Part shown: positions 11,560-22,569 of the stretch, in pieces | Layout of the letters: each line of letters begins with the position of its first letter | Position numbering within the stretch: the stretch's first letter is position 1 | Source: Odontocerum albicorne | Taxonomy: Eukaryota > Arthropoda > Insecta > Trichoptera > Odontoceridae | Assembly: GCA_949825065.1 (NCBI GenBank) | Contig: OX463847.1 | Location: 37,939,042-38,003,041 of the forward strand | DNA: 64,000 nucleotides | Direction: 5' to 3' | Notes under the pieces: model-generated | The model's database searches: none | The model's input: only the letters and a program-made list of their open reading frames with translations | Told to the model about the DNA's origin: nothing | Translations under genes and position numbers: made by a program

Positions 11560-11787
11560 GACTTTTAATTGTATCGTACTAGATATATATAAACTTAAAA
11601 AATAGATTGATATTTTAAATTCATTGTTGATTATTATTTTATTCCTACAATAAAAAAAATTAAATAATAAGTAACGAGTATGTACCACGTGAGTCAACTC
11701 TTAACATATTGTATCAATATAAATACATAAAAAGTATTACGATTCTCCCCATACACTCATCAAAGACAAATTTAAGAAAGAATGAAA

Positions 11788-11976
11788 AAGGTTTATTGAA
11801 AACTATCACTTAACGAAGTTAAAACAAAAAATTTGTTAAAGTTTATAAGAAAAAAAGTTTATTGACAACTATCACTTACGTAAGTTAAAATGAAAAAAAC
11901 TTATTAAAGTTTATTGAAAACTATCACTTACGCAAGTTAAAATAATAAAAACTTGTTAAAGTTTATAAGAAAAAGG
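11788..11976. repeat. Short tandem array, 52-66-bp units, about 3.5 copies
   Basis: Repeats of GTTTATTGAAAACTATCACT then TACGCAAGTTAAAA and AAACTTGTTAAA, with starts at 11791, 11857, 11909 and a partial unit at 11961. The first unit carries an extra GTTTATAAGAAAAAA. Confidence 0.85.
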
Positions 11977-12134
11977 GTGCTTTTCCGCAAATTAATTTAC
12001 ATATTTAATGAGAAAACTACAGGAAACGTATTAAGGTTTTTTTGATTCACTCCTTATTTTCATTTGTTATTTTTTAATTATTTCAGTAAGTTTTCTTACA
12101 TAAAGAATTTAAAAATTATCCAGCTATTGACGCG

Positions 12135-12178
12135 TATCAGCTTGTGGGTTTTGTTGGAAGAGATTGCCACTTCACAAA
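12135..12178 (+). mobile_element. LINE G / SINE2 tail fragment
   Basis: Short match to the shared tail: GTTGGAAGAGATTGCCACTT. Too short to decide between LINE and SINE. Confidence 0.5.
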
Positions 12179-12324
12179 AAAACTCGATATGTATATATTT
12201 TACAGTAAAATGCCGTCATTCAAAATAAATATATTGGGCGAGACGTTGTAGATATTTAGATTTGTAATTGTAAGTGATAGTTTATCATGCACAGTGATCA
12301 TAAACTTGGAAAAAAAACTTCTCA

Positions 12325-12402
12325 ATAAGAAGTTGGAAGAGATAGCCAAATGGCAATAAAACCACCAGGTTTGTACTATGTACGACGAAGGTGTAATATA
12401 AA
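12325..12402 (+). mobile_element. LINE G / SINE2 tail fragment
   Basis: Reads AAGTTGGAAGAGATAGCCAA, ATGGCAATAAAACCACCAGG and TTTGTACTATGTACGACGAA, following the SINE2 tail order. The upstream SINE head is not visible. Confidence 0.6.
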
Positions 12403-12410
12403 AAGCTAAG

Positions 12411-12642
12411 GCATCGTTTCTTAACCTGTGGGTCATTTATCGGGGCGGGAGGGGGTTGTCGTAAAAATATAAATAAATTTCACATACAAAACATAAGTAT
12501 TACTCGTACTAAAATATTTCTGAGAAAAACGAACACATTTGTTTAAAAACTTGACATCAAGTTTTTGAATAGGGTTCGCCAAGTCTTATTTTTTTCTTTT
12601 GAGGGGTTGCAAGGCAAAAAAGGTTAAACAAACAATGGTCTA
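12411..12642. mobile_element. Probable hAT-type MITE, degenerate
   Basis: The left end CATCGTTTCTTAACCTGTGG is the familiar hAT non-autonomous start (C-A-n-n-G-T-T-C-T-x-A-A-C-C-T-G-T-G-G). The right end, reverse-complemented, reads CATTGTTTGTTTAACC. The flanks GCTAAGGC and GTCTAGGA are only partly alike, so the 8-bp duplication has decayed or I have misplaced an end. Confidence 0.45.
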
Positions 12643-13251
12643 GGATGTCTAGGAAAAGAAATAATGCATGTGTATGCTAAAAAAACCTTAAATGATTCGT
12701 TACCTATCAGATTTTAGTTACCTGAATTGTTGAAACTTTGTTCTTGAAACGGGTTTCTAAGATGGGAATTTTTTATAACTAACACTAAAGCAATGATTAA
12801 ATATCTCAGCATCTCAATTTTGGGTAGTTTAATCTTCCAACTATCGCATTTAGCATGAAACTGTCGTTAGTATAAAATAAAGGGCAAAAAAACATGTTTT
12901 AATAATGGGACTCGGAGGCGTTTTAAAAGTCAAATTTCAAAGTCCCATCTCATGAAGGGTTTACAATAACAAGGAGGTCTTTGTGGAATTTATGAGACAA
13001 ATATGTTTTCTACGTACATAAATACATATCATTATGCCATTTCCCTGTTGGAGTATCTAGAAAGGACAGACCAACAGACTTTATTAACGTGAAACACATA
13101 TTTTGTCCTTAATAATAATAAAAAGGGCTATTTACCTGTTCAGAGCACTGTTAACAAATGACGTTTTGCTTAAGCGTGCTCTTACTCAGAATTCTAATCC
13201 ATTATTATTGACACAGTAAAAGTATTATAATAAATAATAAATATATATATA
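12643..13251. other. No recognised element
   Basis: A+T-rich spacer; nothing supported. Confidence 0.45.
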
Positions 13252-13411
13252 CAGTACCCGGCGGTAAGTAATACACATCGTTTGTAGTATGATAAGTCGT
13301 GTCTGTCGCACGATGCGCTAACCACATCGTGACTACGATACCGAGCTGTTAGCGCATCGTGCGACAGAGACGACGCTCTACAAACGATGTGTATTACTTA
13401 ACGTCGTACTG
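13252..13411. mobile_element. Palindromic Tc1/mariner-type MITE, copy 1
   Basis: Starts CAGTACCCGGCGGTAAGTAA directly after TA. It has two arms of about 65 bp (GTTAGCGCATCGTGCGACAG, GACGACGCTCTACAAACGAT, GTGTATTACTTA) around a short centre CATCGTGACTACGATACCGA. The right tip has drifted (ACGTCGTACTG instead of CCGCCGGGTACTG). A twin lies at 20.86 kb. The CAGT start and the TA at the left edge suggest a Tc1/mariner-mobilised fold-back MITE. No coding capacity. Confidence 0.8.
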
Positions 13412-13574
13412 TCGTAAGTTGAGTGTAAAACTAGGATGGTGGTGCCTGCGGCCGTTTGATAATATACTTCCCTGTATCTGCAGATGGTATAAAAATATAT
13501 GTTTATGTTCTCATACAAGTCCTGTATAAATATCTATGATTTTTTACTATTTTTAGTATTCCTCTTAAACAGCA

Positions 13575-13860
13575 TCTCTTCATACTCGTGTTTGCACTGA
13601 TTATTTGTTATGTGACCATTTCTTCATTCATTCGTTTCACGTGTCCAAACCGTTTTCGAGTGCCCTTCTTAATCTTAATCAACGCATCATTTTTAAATTC
13701 ACATTCATCCCTACTCAATTCATTCCGTATCTTTCATATATTTTTCATTCGACGTTTCCAGTACTTTTCTATGCTTACGTTTCCCTCTCGTGCATCAAAG
13801 TTGGTATTAAACTGATAGTGTTATCTCTTTACAGGACAATTTTTGAATTTCGAAGGGTTT
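13575..13860 (-). mobile_element. LINE family A fragment
   Basis: Minus-strand frame reads IRNELSRDECEFKNDALIKI, KKGTRKRFGHVKRMNEEMVT and, upstream, LMHERETW, matching the LINE pattern LMYGSETWxW..RWFGHVERMN. Several frame breaks are present. The two plus-strand open frames here are antisense shadows of this pseudogene. Confidence 0.65.
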
Positions 13861-13879
13861 GGATATGAGGGTTGTCAAC

Positions 13880-14199
13880 TTTAGGGAATTTAATAAGTCA
13901 AAATGCATGTTCTGATGATCTTGTAGAGTGTAGACAAAGCCTTCAGGAAATATGTTCTTTCAGCAAGGCCACCTAACGCGGAATGGTTGCAGATGAAGAT
14001 TCTTACCTAAATATCCACACAACAAAGTCATTAGCGATGATTATGCGTAGTATACTATTAAATACGGCTGGAAAAGTGGACAAAAGCTGCAGATTATCAT
14101 TGTCCGGTCATCTTGATTTTTTTGCCATCATACTTCCAGGTCAATATTCTGTGTTTTCTGAAGTGCTGCAGTATGTACATATTCAATAAAAACACGAAC
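13880..14199. other. No recognised element
   Basis: Contains TATGAGGGTTGTCAAC at 13865-13880, which could be a worn mariner end, but no partner end was found. A 68-codon frame at 13983-14189 is unassigned. Confidence 0.35.
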
Positions 14200-14600
14200 T
14201 TGCGTCTCTCATCTTTCACGTCTCTACATCAAGACCCACGGATGTGGTAACGGGGATCGGAGTATAAGCTCTGGGAATCTCTAGTTAGGAGTCGGCAAAG
14301 AAACGGGAGGTGCATGTTTCGGTCGTTACACGAGGGAAAATCGTGTAAAGCAAAAAAATTTCGATGCACTGAGTCTTCAAATGCCGCCTGGAAGAATGTG
14401 CCTACACTGCGCGAGCGTGTGCAGATCCAGGATTGGGCTTTTGAGCCACCTAGGAGTACACGAAAAACAGTGAAAATCAGACTCCTATACGAGGGATTGT
14501 TTAAATACAAATGTATACTATACAAATTAGTGCTTGGCATAAAATACCACTTGGCTCTAAAACAAAAGTGCTGTACCATACGAGTATTTCATTGAGATTT
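14200..14600. other. Unidentified GC-richer block, open on both strands
   Basis: Clearly GC-richer than its surroundings. It carries a 93-codon plus frame (14314-14595) and a 116-codon minus frame (14229-14579). On the minus strand another frame gives CTSRFFADS and a tail ending near GTGGGTCTTGATG. I recognise neither product. It may be a transposon 3' region, a retro-copied UTR or part of a host transcript. Confidence 0.3.
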
Positions 14601-15343
14601 ATGATAGTTAAAATAAATTGATGAAATTACTTAAAATGTTTGTATAATTTAATGTCAAGTCAGGAGCGCCTTGTGGAATTTGAGTGGAATTAGATCTAAA
14701 AGTAAGTAGATCTAAAAGTTCTACGTCAAATATCCACTAGAACATGTCAAATATCCACCAGACCATCTGGTTTTCAATATATTTCTTGTTAAGTCAAAAT
14801 ATTGAAGAGAAATATAAAATTCTTAACTGCCGTAGTAAGAAAAATATAATATTATAATAACAGTTCTGCTGTAGTAAGTAAAATACTTCAAACATTACGA
14901 AAAATCCCTCTAAAGTAAAATAATATTTTCAGCGTTCATAATATGAAATATATTATATTCTACCTTTTTAGACAAAAAAACTAGTGATTTTGTATAAAAA
15001 ATAAAGGCAGTTTATATTTATATCGAGTTTAATGAAGAATGTTTTCTTTATTGTTTTCTTGTTTAGGATTGAACAAAATTTTATTAGTTTTGTAGTAAAT
15101 GTTCATATTTTTTATTAATTTAATTTAAAATTTAAGTTAATATTGAAAATTAAAAAAATATCATAAAAAAATAACTTTAATCTTAATACGTACGTATATC
15201 AATCTTATAAAATTCAAGAGGACTTCCGAACTTTCTAATATTTGAGCGAGTCCGAAAAAAATTTCTACGTCTTAATTGTAGGAAATATTGATTTTACCTA
15301 TGGTTCAACTCCACATTTTTTAATGTGTGCGCTTGACTATTAT
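14600..15343. other. No recognised element
   Basis: Very A+T-rich. Short duplications such as TAGATCTAAAAGT (14691 and 14707) and GTCAAATATCCAC occur, but no defined array. Confidence 0.45.
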
Positions 15344-15443
15344 TAAAAGCGTTACCACTCGCACACCTTATTGAACGGTGTGCGAGTGGTAACGCTTTTA
15401 TCAGACATATTAAAAGCGTTACCACTCGCACACCTTATTGAAC
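15344..15443. repeat. Perfect 24-bp inverted repeat plus third direct copy
   Basis: The arm TAAAAGCGTTACCACTCGCA+CACC (15344-15367) is followed by the loop TTATTGAAC, its exact reverse complement (15377-15400), a 9-bp spacer TCAGACATA, and then the arm again in the first orientation (15411-15434) with the same TTATTGAAC after it. The sequence can fold into a stable hairpin with either partner. It resembles terminal inverted repeats of a DNA transposon without a body. Confidence 0.9.
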
Positions 15444-15444
15444 A

Positions 15445-16660
15445 AATATTCTGATAACTATATCATCCATATCTCGGTGGATAAATTTCTAAATAAACCT
15501 TGTAGACATAACATACTCAATTTAAGGGAACCATGAGTGGTCATTGCTTCTATTGATATTAATTTTTTACTTTTATTTATTAAAACGTTTCTTATATTAT
15601 GTTTTTATTTGATGTAATTGAGTCCAAACTGCATAAAATATAATAGAATAACGTGAATCCTCCCGTTTACGCGTTCTCTATTAACCCGGATTCACTTTAA
15701 TGCATTTAATTCAGTTTATAACTAGACAACCAAGTAGGAGACTCAATAAATTCGTTATGCCATCAATAACGAAAATTGAAACAACTACGATTAAAACAAC
15801 AATAATTATAACAACGGAAGATTCATTCAGCGAGAGTGATTTTGAATACAACAAAAATGTAAACGCTGTATTTTTTCCTCGTTTTAATTAAACGCATAAC
15901 TCTCATAAATTTATGTGTGAATTGTCAGTAAACAATTGTAAAGGCTATAATATTGAAAAAAAAATAAAACTTTCTGAACTAAGAATTGATAGATTATTTA
16001 GAAATGTATTAACTATTTATTTTACATAGCATTATGTGGCTCCATTTTTACAGTTTTCATTTATGCGCTGTGTTTCTAAAACCTTCCCCTTGTAAATTGA
16101 GAGATAACTCAAATTAACTTTTGATTGTTTTAAACACTATTTACGCTTAAAACGGCCGTTAAGAGCAATCGTTCAAAATCTCTTATATAAATTTAACTAC
16201 TGTTGTTAACAGCAAATTTGTTAGTTAAATAAATACGAGTATAAGAAGAAAAATAATGTTAAGATTTTTTTTGTGATTTTTTTTAACAAAAATCTAAAAA
16301 CTTAAATTTGCTATCAAACACATAAAGATTAAACCATTGATAACGGCTAACCCCTATTCATCGCATTATAGTACGGTTTGTTAAAACGCCACCCGGCTTT
16401 TCTCTCTGGCGCAAGAAATAGTAACTAATATTTATCGTTTTTTTGCATGTCATTGGGGAAAATGGGTTATTAAGTGATTTCTCCTTGATAAATTGATTTG
16501 TTTTCATCGTCGTTAATCTCCTTAATGGCCGTTGGGGTGGATTGGGCTGATTCTATATTCATTATGTTTCTTATAATGAGAGTTAATAATGACACTTTAT
16601 GACGGCTACAAAAATTCACCCATCAAAGTCTGTATTGTATTTTAATTGATTGCCTGAAAA
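15445..16660. other. No recognised element
   Basis: A+T-rich; a 63-codon Thr/Ile-rich frame (15700-15891) is probably chance. One TACGAGTA octamer at 16234. Confidence 0.45.
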
Positions 16661-16680
16661 AAAGGTTCGTGCGCTCTGCA

Positions 16681-16820
16681 AAGCCGATAACCACTGACAA
16701 CGACAAAATGAAGGCACTGATAGAGATATGAATGATTGCTGAAATACTGAAAATATCGAAAACCACCGTTCATGAGTGTTTAGTGCAGCATGGTTACGTG
16801 CACCGCTACGATGTAAGCAA
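16681..16820 (+). pseudogene. Mariner transposase N-terminal HTH remnant
   Basis: The frame reads KPITTDNDKMKALIEI, then an in-frame TGA, then MIAEILKISKTTVHECLVQH and GYVHRYDV. This is the paired-like DNA-binding helix-turn-helix region of mariner transposases (pattern IREIAE.L.ISK.TVHEHL..LGYV.RYDVW). About five codons of the IREI segment are lost at the stop. The catalytic domain is absent. A nearly identical block occurs at 35.35 kb. Confidence 0.85.
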
Positions 16821-16829
16821 TACATATGC

Positions 16830-17270
16830 TATACTTACCCTAAAGTTGGATGTGTTACTATCACAAATCGGAAAATCTACAAAGATTTCTCTGTACTTCG
16901 ACTATCCTTTGTAAGTTTTCTACTGTTTTTTTGCTAAATATGTTTTTCTGTACATATGCAGATGCGGGGAAGTAAAACATTATCTTATGACCGCAGTTAC
17001 AACCTTTCTTTTCATATACTTAATTTAGCGTAGTATAAATAGGCCAAAACCTATACGATGGTTGTTGCCAATGAAAGAATACAAGAATTGCATTTTGAAT
17101 ACAAGAGAGCGAGATAGGAATACTTGGATTCTCTCCATAAATTGGATATTTGAATCTCGGTGGGTCCGTGATAAATGAAAAGATGGAAACTATACTGAAC
17201 GAATTTTAAATAACTAGCTGACAATTTTTGAACCGGTGTAAAAGGGGACGATGTATAAATGATATATATA
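16830..17270. other. No recognised element
   Basis: A+T-rich; nothing supported. Confidence 0.4.
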
Positions 17271-17344
17271 AACAAATTCTACATTTATGAATATATATTT
17301 TCATAAATGTAGAATTTGTTTTACTTCCGTGAATATTTCACGGA
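17271..17344. repeat. Two adjacent hairpins
   Basis: Perfect 20-bp arms AACAAATTCTACATTTATGA (17271-17290) and their reverse complement (17301-17320) flank a 10-base A/T loop. Six bases later TCCGTGAA-TAT-TTCACGGA forms a second small hairpin (17326-17344). No T-run follows as in a bacterial terminator, and this is eukaryotic DNA; a fold-back remnant is more likely. Confidence 0.85.
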
Positions 17345-17351
17345 TTGCAAC

Positions 17352-17415
17352 TAGTATATATTATTTATAGTTAAGGCATTAACGTTGTGGAGGTTTAAAG
17401 ACATTGTTATTTGTT
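17352..17415 (-). mobile_element. Penelope A terminal-repeat fragment
   Basis: Reads TTATAGTTAAGGCATTAACG then TTGTGGAGGTTTAAAGACAT, the outer end of the Penelope A terminal repeat also seen at 26.83-26.87 kb (opposite strand) and 41.27 kb. It abuts a mariner fragment. Confidence 0.7.
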
Positions 17416-17427
17416 GTTTGGTTTTCA

Positions 17428-17664
17428 ACCGACGAGGAGGTAAAGGAGGAGGTTGAGAAGTGGACGGAGGGGCTGGCGGGAAACTACATCGAGGAAGGCA
17501 TCAAAAAGTTGATACCCCGCTTCACCACCTGCATTGAGAGGAATGGCGACTATGTCGAAAAATAGCTTACATATGTACTACGGTAACCACGTAATTTTTT
17601 TGTTTAAATAAAAAAAATTGTAACCTACAAAAACTCAGTACACTTACTTTCTGGATATGCCTCG
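17428..17664 (+). pseudogene. Mariner transposase C-terminus with 3' terminal repeat
   Basis: The frame 17428-17565 gives TDEEVKEEVEKWTEGLAGNY, IEEGIKKLIPRFTTCIERNG and DYVEK-stop, the typical end of a mariner-type transposase. After 60 bases comes an end-like block, CTCAGTACACTTACTTTCTG then GATATGCCTCG, directly followed by TA (17665-17666). This fits a mariner terminal repeat that starts CGAGG when read inwards. The HTH and catalytic Asp region are missing to the left, where a Penelope fragment abuts. Confidence 0.85.
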
Positions 17665-17684
17665 TATATATATTGATTTTGATA

Positions 17685-17790
17685 TGTTTTCAACATGACA
17701 ATAATAGTGGGTTCGAGTCCCGAGTTGGAGCACCTTTGAAGAGAGTTTGCTCTCTGTACGGCTACAAATAAATTGTCCTTTTATTATTGT
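17685..17790 (+). mobile_element. SINE3 fragment (tRNA-like, B box)
   Basis: Carries GGGTTCGAGTCCCGAGTTGG (an exact B box), AGCACCTTTGAAGAGAGTTT, GCTCTCTGTACGGC and an ATAAATTGTCCTTTTATTAT tail. The same order appears on the minus strand at 18.72-18.82 and 45.84-45.94 kb, so I treat them as a small SINE family. The A box side is not clear. Confidence 0.5.
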
Positions 17791-18721
17791 TAGTTGGGTT
17801 CCACATGGTTTGAGCGAAATAAAAACTTCAGATCGGGTTTAAATGAATTAACCTGAACTCTGATTTAAGTATTTTATGGATATGAATTGAATATTCACTC
17901 AAAGAGTAAGGAAAGGGTGAGGTTGAAAATAAGAAATAGATATTTATTTGTTCCCTCGATTCGTTGCAAAGATCGTTGCAGTTGGAGATTTTTTCTAGGT
18001 ATTTAAATTGCATTTCTTGCTCAACAGAACTATCATTAATAACTCGTTAGCATCTGCTCGGCTGTTTGAATACTGCTGAGCTCTTCATTTGGTTAATTGA
18101 AATGGCTTGATGTTTGCATTAATTGTAATATCGTGAATTTGCTTAGTTGTACATACAAAATAATAAAATTTTAGACCAGAATTCTTTTGTAATATGAAAT
18201 AAATAGATTTAATTTTTTTAATTATATTTATTTTACACATGGCAAGGAATATACTCGTACATAATTTGCGAAAAAACAACCGGTAATTTAATTTGGACAC
18301 ACATTTGATTGGATCTTGGTTTGTTGTTATTCATTTGTCGTGTCCCCATTAAACTAGGATTATGCCTGTATCTCACTGATTGCCTAGCACAAATTTGTGT
18401 ACTAATGGGTTAACACCTCACCCTTCCAATAATATTCGGTATATTATCGAACAAAACCGTTTAGCCATTAATATTAATGACTTCATTGTATTAATTAAGG
18501 GTGGATTTATTTTCAATGTAACAAAAAAAATGGGTTATTTTTGTAAATAGTCGATAACGACACAAATATAATTTGGATTCTTTGAAATTCATGTCATGAA
18601 AAATAAAATAAATATCATGATAAAACAATTGTTATTTTTTTGTATATTTAGGTGTAACCATGCAAAAAAGTTCTTAAGTATGAAAGGTTATTAATTTATT
18701 TCAAATATATAAATTAGATTA

Positions 18722-18820
18722 GTAAATTATGATTTTTATGGATCCGTTTAGAAAGTAGACTCTTTTCTATGTCCCTTCTAGCTCGGGATTTGATCTCACG
18801 GTTATTGACAGATTCAAAGT
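18722..18820 (-). mobile_element. SINE3 fragment, degenerate
   Basis: On the minus strand: GAGATCAAATCCCGAGCTAG, AAGGGACATAGAAAAGAGTC, TACTTTCTAAACGGATCCAT. It aligns with the SINE3 pieces at 17.7 and 45.9 kb. Confidence 0.45.
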
Positions 18821-18829
18821 TCAACTAAG

Positions 18830-19570
18830 TGAAAATAAATAAGTTCTGTATCAAGATAGAGAGGTGGTAGGGGCGGTCAGTATTTAAGGTTCTTCTTCGC
18901 CTCTACATATGTTCAGAACAATATACTTGCTAAGAAAATTGTGAAGATTTATTAAGGGAGGACTAACTACAAAGAAACTTTTGAAGATCTTCCGATATGT
19001 GATAGTAACACATTCTGCTTAAGGTGTAGTATTTATTATATGTGTAATAAGATCTCCTAAAAATGGTTGTTGTCAAGTGCTACCTAAAGCTGCATACACC
19101 ACCAATATATCTAATACTTAGAGGCAGACCATTCTACTGGATCAGCAACAGCAAAAGCTTTGTCCAAAGACAAATTTGAACATATATAATTGATTTGGAC
19201 TTTATTTTTGAAAGCAGTATTCATTACAAAATAAAAATTCTTGTGATTTCTCAATTGATTCATATATGTGAAAATTCAAGTTAATATAATTACAATATAT
19301 AAAAAAGAATGCAAATTTTCTCTGCTCACTTTTTAACTAGGTAACATATCTATCGGTTTCACTTAATGTACGAGTGTCCTCAGAATATAAAAATTAAATA
19401 AACAATATATATTCAATGAAAGCTTTTCAAAATAAATTAAATCTTCCAAAATAAATGTTAATATATTTAATAAAATTGTGTAATAAAATTATTAAGAATA
19501 ATAAATATTATGTGACAGGACTGGTTTCCTTGATAAAATCTTTATTAAACATTTTTTTTAATTTTTGATT
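18830..19570. other. No recognised element
   Basis: A+T-rich spacer, with a slightly GC-richer part around 18.86-18.91 kb. Nothing supported. Confidence 0.4.
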
Positions 19571-19577
19571 AAAATTT

Positions 19578-19840
19578 TTAAGGACCTCCGTGGTTTACTC
19601 GGTATGGCACATATCTTTCGACCCGGAGGTTATGGCTTCGATTCCCGTAGGAATCCAGATTTTATTTAAAAAATGATTTCTTTCTAGTTTTCACTTGATA
19701 CTTTTTAACCATATTTCTGGTTTAAAGAGACATTGCAATAAACTAGCCAGGTTATAATGGCAATGGCAATAAACCAGCCAAGTTACATTGCCAATGGCAA
19801 TAAATCAGCAATGTATAGTCTATACAACGAAACTGCAATA
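19578..19840 (+). mobile_element. SINE2 copy with triplicated tail segment
   Basis: The head reads ACCTCCGTGGTTTACTCGGT, ATGGCACATATCTTTCGACC, CGGAGGTTATGGCTTCGATT, CCCGTAGGAATCCAGATTTT. The SINE2 body and TTTCTGGTTTAAAGAGACAT follow. The tail segment GGCAATAAACCAGCCAAGTT is repeated about three times (period near 37 bp), an internal minisatellite birth within a SINE. Confidence 0.75.
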
Positions 19841-19959
19841 CATAGCTGGGACGACCAAGGTCTGAGTGAATGTGATGGAATACAAGTACCTGAACGAGTG
19901 GACTTGTTCTTGCTAAAAAATTTGTGTAAGAATTGTTATCTAGTTATAAGTAGTATGTA

Positions 19960-20858
19960 GGTATTAATTATTTCTAAGAAATCATATATTAAGATTGTAA
20001 AAAAATAACAATGACATGTAGGAAAATAAGATTAAGTAAGTTCATAAATTATAACATATAATTAAGATTAGTTAAGTAATAAATTTGTATATAGGTATAG
20101 CCTTGACAGATGTATGTACAATATATTACTTTGTTTAATAAAAAAAAAAACTATACAAATTCATAAAGTTAATTTTTTTTCTAACCAATGTTGCAGTAAA
20201 ACAGTAAATTCACGGTTATGATATTTAATTAAAAACCTGATGATATTTTATTATACATGAACCATAAAAATATATTTCCTGAAAAAAAACTATACTTCTT
20301 TGAAAAGAGATAGTCCTTGATTAAAATGAACATTGAATTGCCGGTTTCTCCATAAGGTCGAGGACTGGAAGGCTGTATTCACGGTACGTGACCTCAAGAG
20401 GTCCGTAAAGACGTCTTTTGAAAATTTCCTTTGATGTCTTTAGTTTAGGCCTTATTCACCTTTCTCAAGTTACGAAACTTGATAATCAGCTACCTTTGAT
20501 CTTTAAGATATCTTAGAATATATTTTTTTGTAATAAAGACTAACTCTTTTTTGTTGAATTAACGAGTCTTACTTAACATTGAAAAATATTCAAAGTAGAT
20601 CATTAATCAGTTCTTTTCTTCTGCGCAGTTTTCGCATTGAATATCCGTTGTTTAAAAAATGATTTATTTTTTTATAAGTTGAAATATTTATAAGATACAC
20701 TACATTCAAGCGTAATAAATGTTCTCCAAGTGATAATTATTTTTTTAAATCTAAATATGAAAGGCATATTAAGGATTTATGAAGGTTTGCCTTGATATAT
20801 TCTTAAGACAGTAAAAAGCCTAAATAAAAAATAATGCTCTCGATCTTCAATTTATGTA
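19960..20858. other. No recognised element
   Basis: A+T-rich. A GC-richer block at 20340-20420 (GTCGAGGACTGGAAGGCTGT) is unassigned. Confidence 0.4.
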
Positions 20859-21016
20859 CAAGTACCCGGCGATAAGTAATACACATCGTTTGTAGAGCGT
20901 CGTCTCTGTCGCACGTTGCGCTAACCGCATCGTGACTACGATACCGAACTGTTAGCACATCGTGCGACAGAGACGACGCTCTTCAAACAATATGTATTAC
21001 TTACCGCCGGGTACTG
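20859..21016. mobile_element. Palindromic Tc1/mariner-type MITE, copy 2
   Basis: Twin of the element at 13.25 kb with a better right end: TTACCGCCGGGTACTG followed by TA. The arms CATCGTTTGTAGAGCGTCGT, CTCTGTCGCACG and TGCGCTAAC fold onto their right-hand complements around CATCGTGACTACGATACCGA. The left tip reads CAAGTACCCGGCG, one base off the expected CAGTACCCGG. About 158 bp, non-coding. Confidence 0.85.
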
Positions 21017-21740
21017 TAATTAGTTTTTTTACGAAAATCAAATTAAATGACCTTAATAGTTCTATATATTTTATTTTAAACAAGTGACAGCTGTGTCACC
21101 TTAAAAAGTAATAAAAGAAATAAAAAAACAAAATAACAGTTTATGTAGCACTGTTAAGAGAGCCCACTTCTTAAGGGTGTTTTTATTTGGTAATTGAATC
21201 CACTATAAGTGGGCTTAAACATTAAATGAATTAGTTAAATTATTGTAAGTATAAGACTATTAAGATAGTAGCTGTGGGTTTTATTTCATTTTCTTAAAAA
21301 AAGTTTATATAATTACTTAAATTTATTAGAATAAGATCGAATTGTGTAATAAATATGCAAATGAATACCCAAGAATGCATTTTCAATTCTTTTTCCACGT
21401 TGGGAAAAACTTTTGGCTTTCGTTAAAGTCATTAACGACGAAGAACAGAAAATTTATCGGAAAAGTACAATGGGAACTTGTGACTTGGAATACAATGAGA
21501 CTTGGAAAAGTTTCTGGACATTTTTCATTGTGGTGACCGTATTATCTGCTTTAAGAATAGACACAATAACGCAATGACATACTTATCAGATATTAATTGA
21601 ACTATAAAGCCTTGCCCAAGACATATAATAGTTAGTGGTTTCCAATATTGAAAAAGTCCATTTTTAGACTTCGCAATAATCCAGAAATTGTTTGCGAAAC
21701 TCAATTGAAATAAATTCACCTCATTTCAAATAGTTTGTTG
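21017..21740. other. No recognised element
   Basis: A+T-rich. Two 64-codon frames at 21342-21536 (+) and 21525-21719 (-) are unassigned. Confidence 0.4.
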
Positions 21741-21742
21741 AT

Positions 21743-21945
21743 AAAAAGTAAGGAGTTATTTATCATTGTATTAAAGCATAGCTACATTGTTTTGAATAAT
21801 GCGATATATACAGATATCAATCAATACGCTTAGCCATGACAGCAACGATTGTTGAAAGTAAAGAGTTGCCAATCCCTGTGTTCGAGCATAACTATATAGG
21901 TTTGAGCTGAGTGAATAATGCGATATCGATTGGCAAGCCCCTACC
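21743..21945. repeat. Imperfect direct duplication, about 110 bp
   Basis: Two stretches (from about 21745 and from about 21858) share AAGTAAgGAGTT, AGCATA, CTA and GAATAATGCGATATnnAnnG in the same order. Diverged, so an old duplication. Confidence 0.5.
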
Positions 21946-22569
21946 CTGGGCGAGTATAGTTAATTGCCCGATCTACCCCTGCGAATATCATGTCATGATT
22001 GTATAGCCAGACCTATATCAAACGTATCACGTACATTCTAACAAAAGTTTTCTTGTGTATCATGAGCAACAACGAATGTGTTTATAGAAAGCATTTAAAA
22101 GGGTAGAGTGAAAAGCCTTCATAATAGGTGAGAAAACATGACGAGGGATGGACGTGATAGAAGTGAAATAGCTCGCTGTTTTCTTTAGTAAGGAAATAGC
22201 GTAAAGGATATGATAATTTATGTATTAAAGATCCATTTTTTATGTAAAATTGTATATATTTACGTTTTCGTTGTATACAGTATCGTCTAGTCCTTACCAC
22301 ACTCCACCAACTGCACAAAAATAGGTTGCCAATTACAATATACGAGTATATGCAATGAAAATGTTATGTAATACAATAAGTAAATTCTTCAAATGTTCTA
22401 CTTTTGTGTAAATTAATCATTTTATAAGTACCATATTTACTAAAACTTGAAAGAAAAACAAAACTGGTTTATAAAAATTGAAACTTAGTTCAACATTAAT
22501 ATGCAAGTGAAACTAGGGCATGACAGAATGAAGATATTAGGAAATATTGTACCGTATTGTACTCGTATT

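Noticed and set aside
17271..17344. Transcription terminators
   Set aside because: Hairpins without a T-run in a eukaryotic context; better seen as fold-back sequence.
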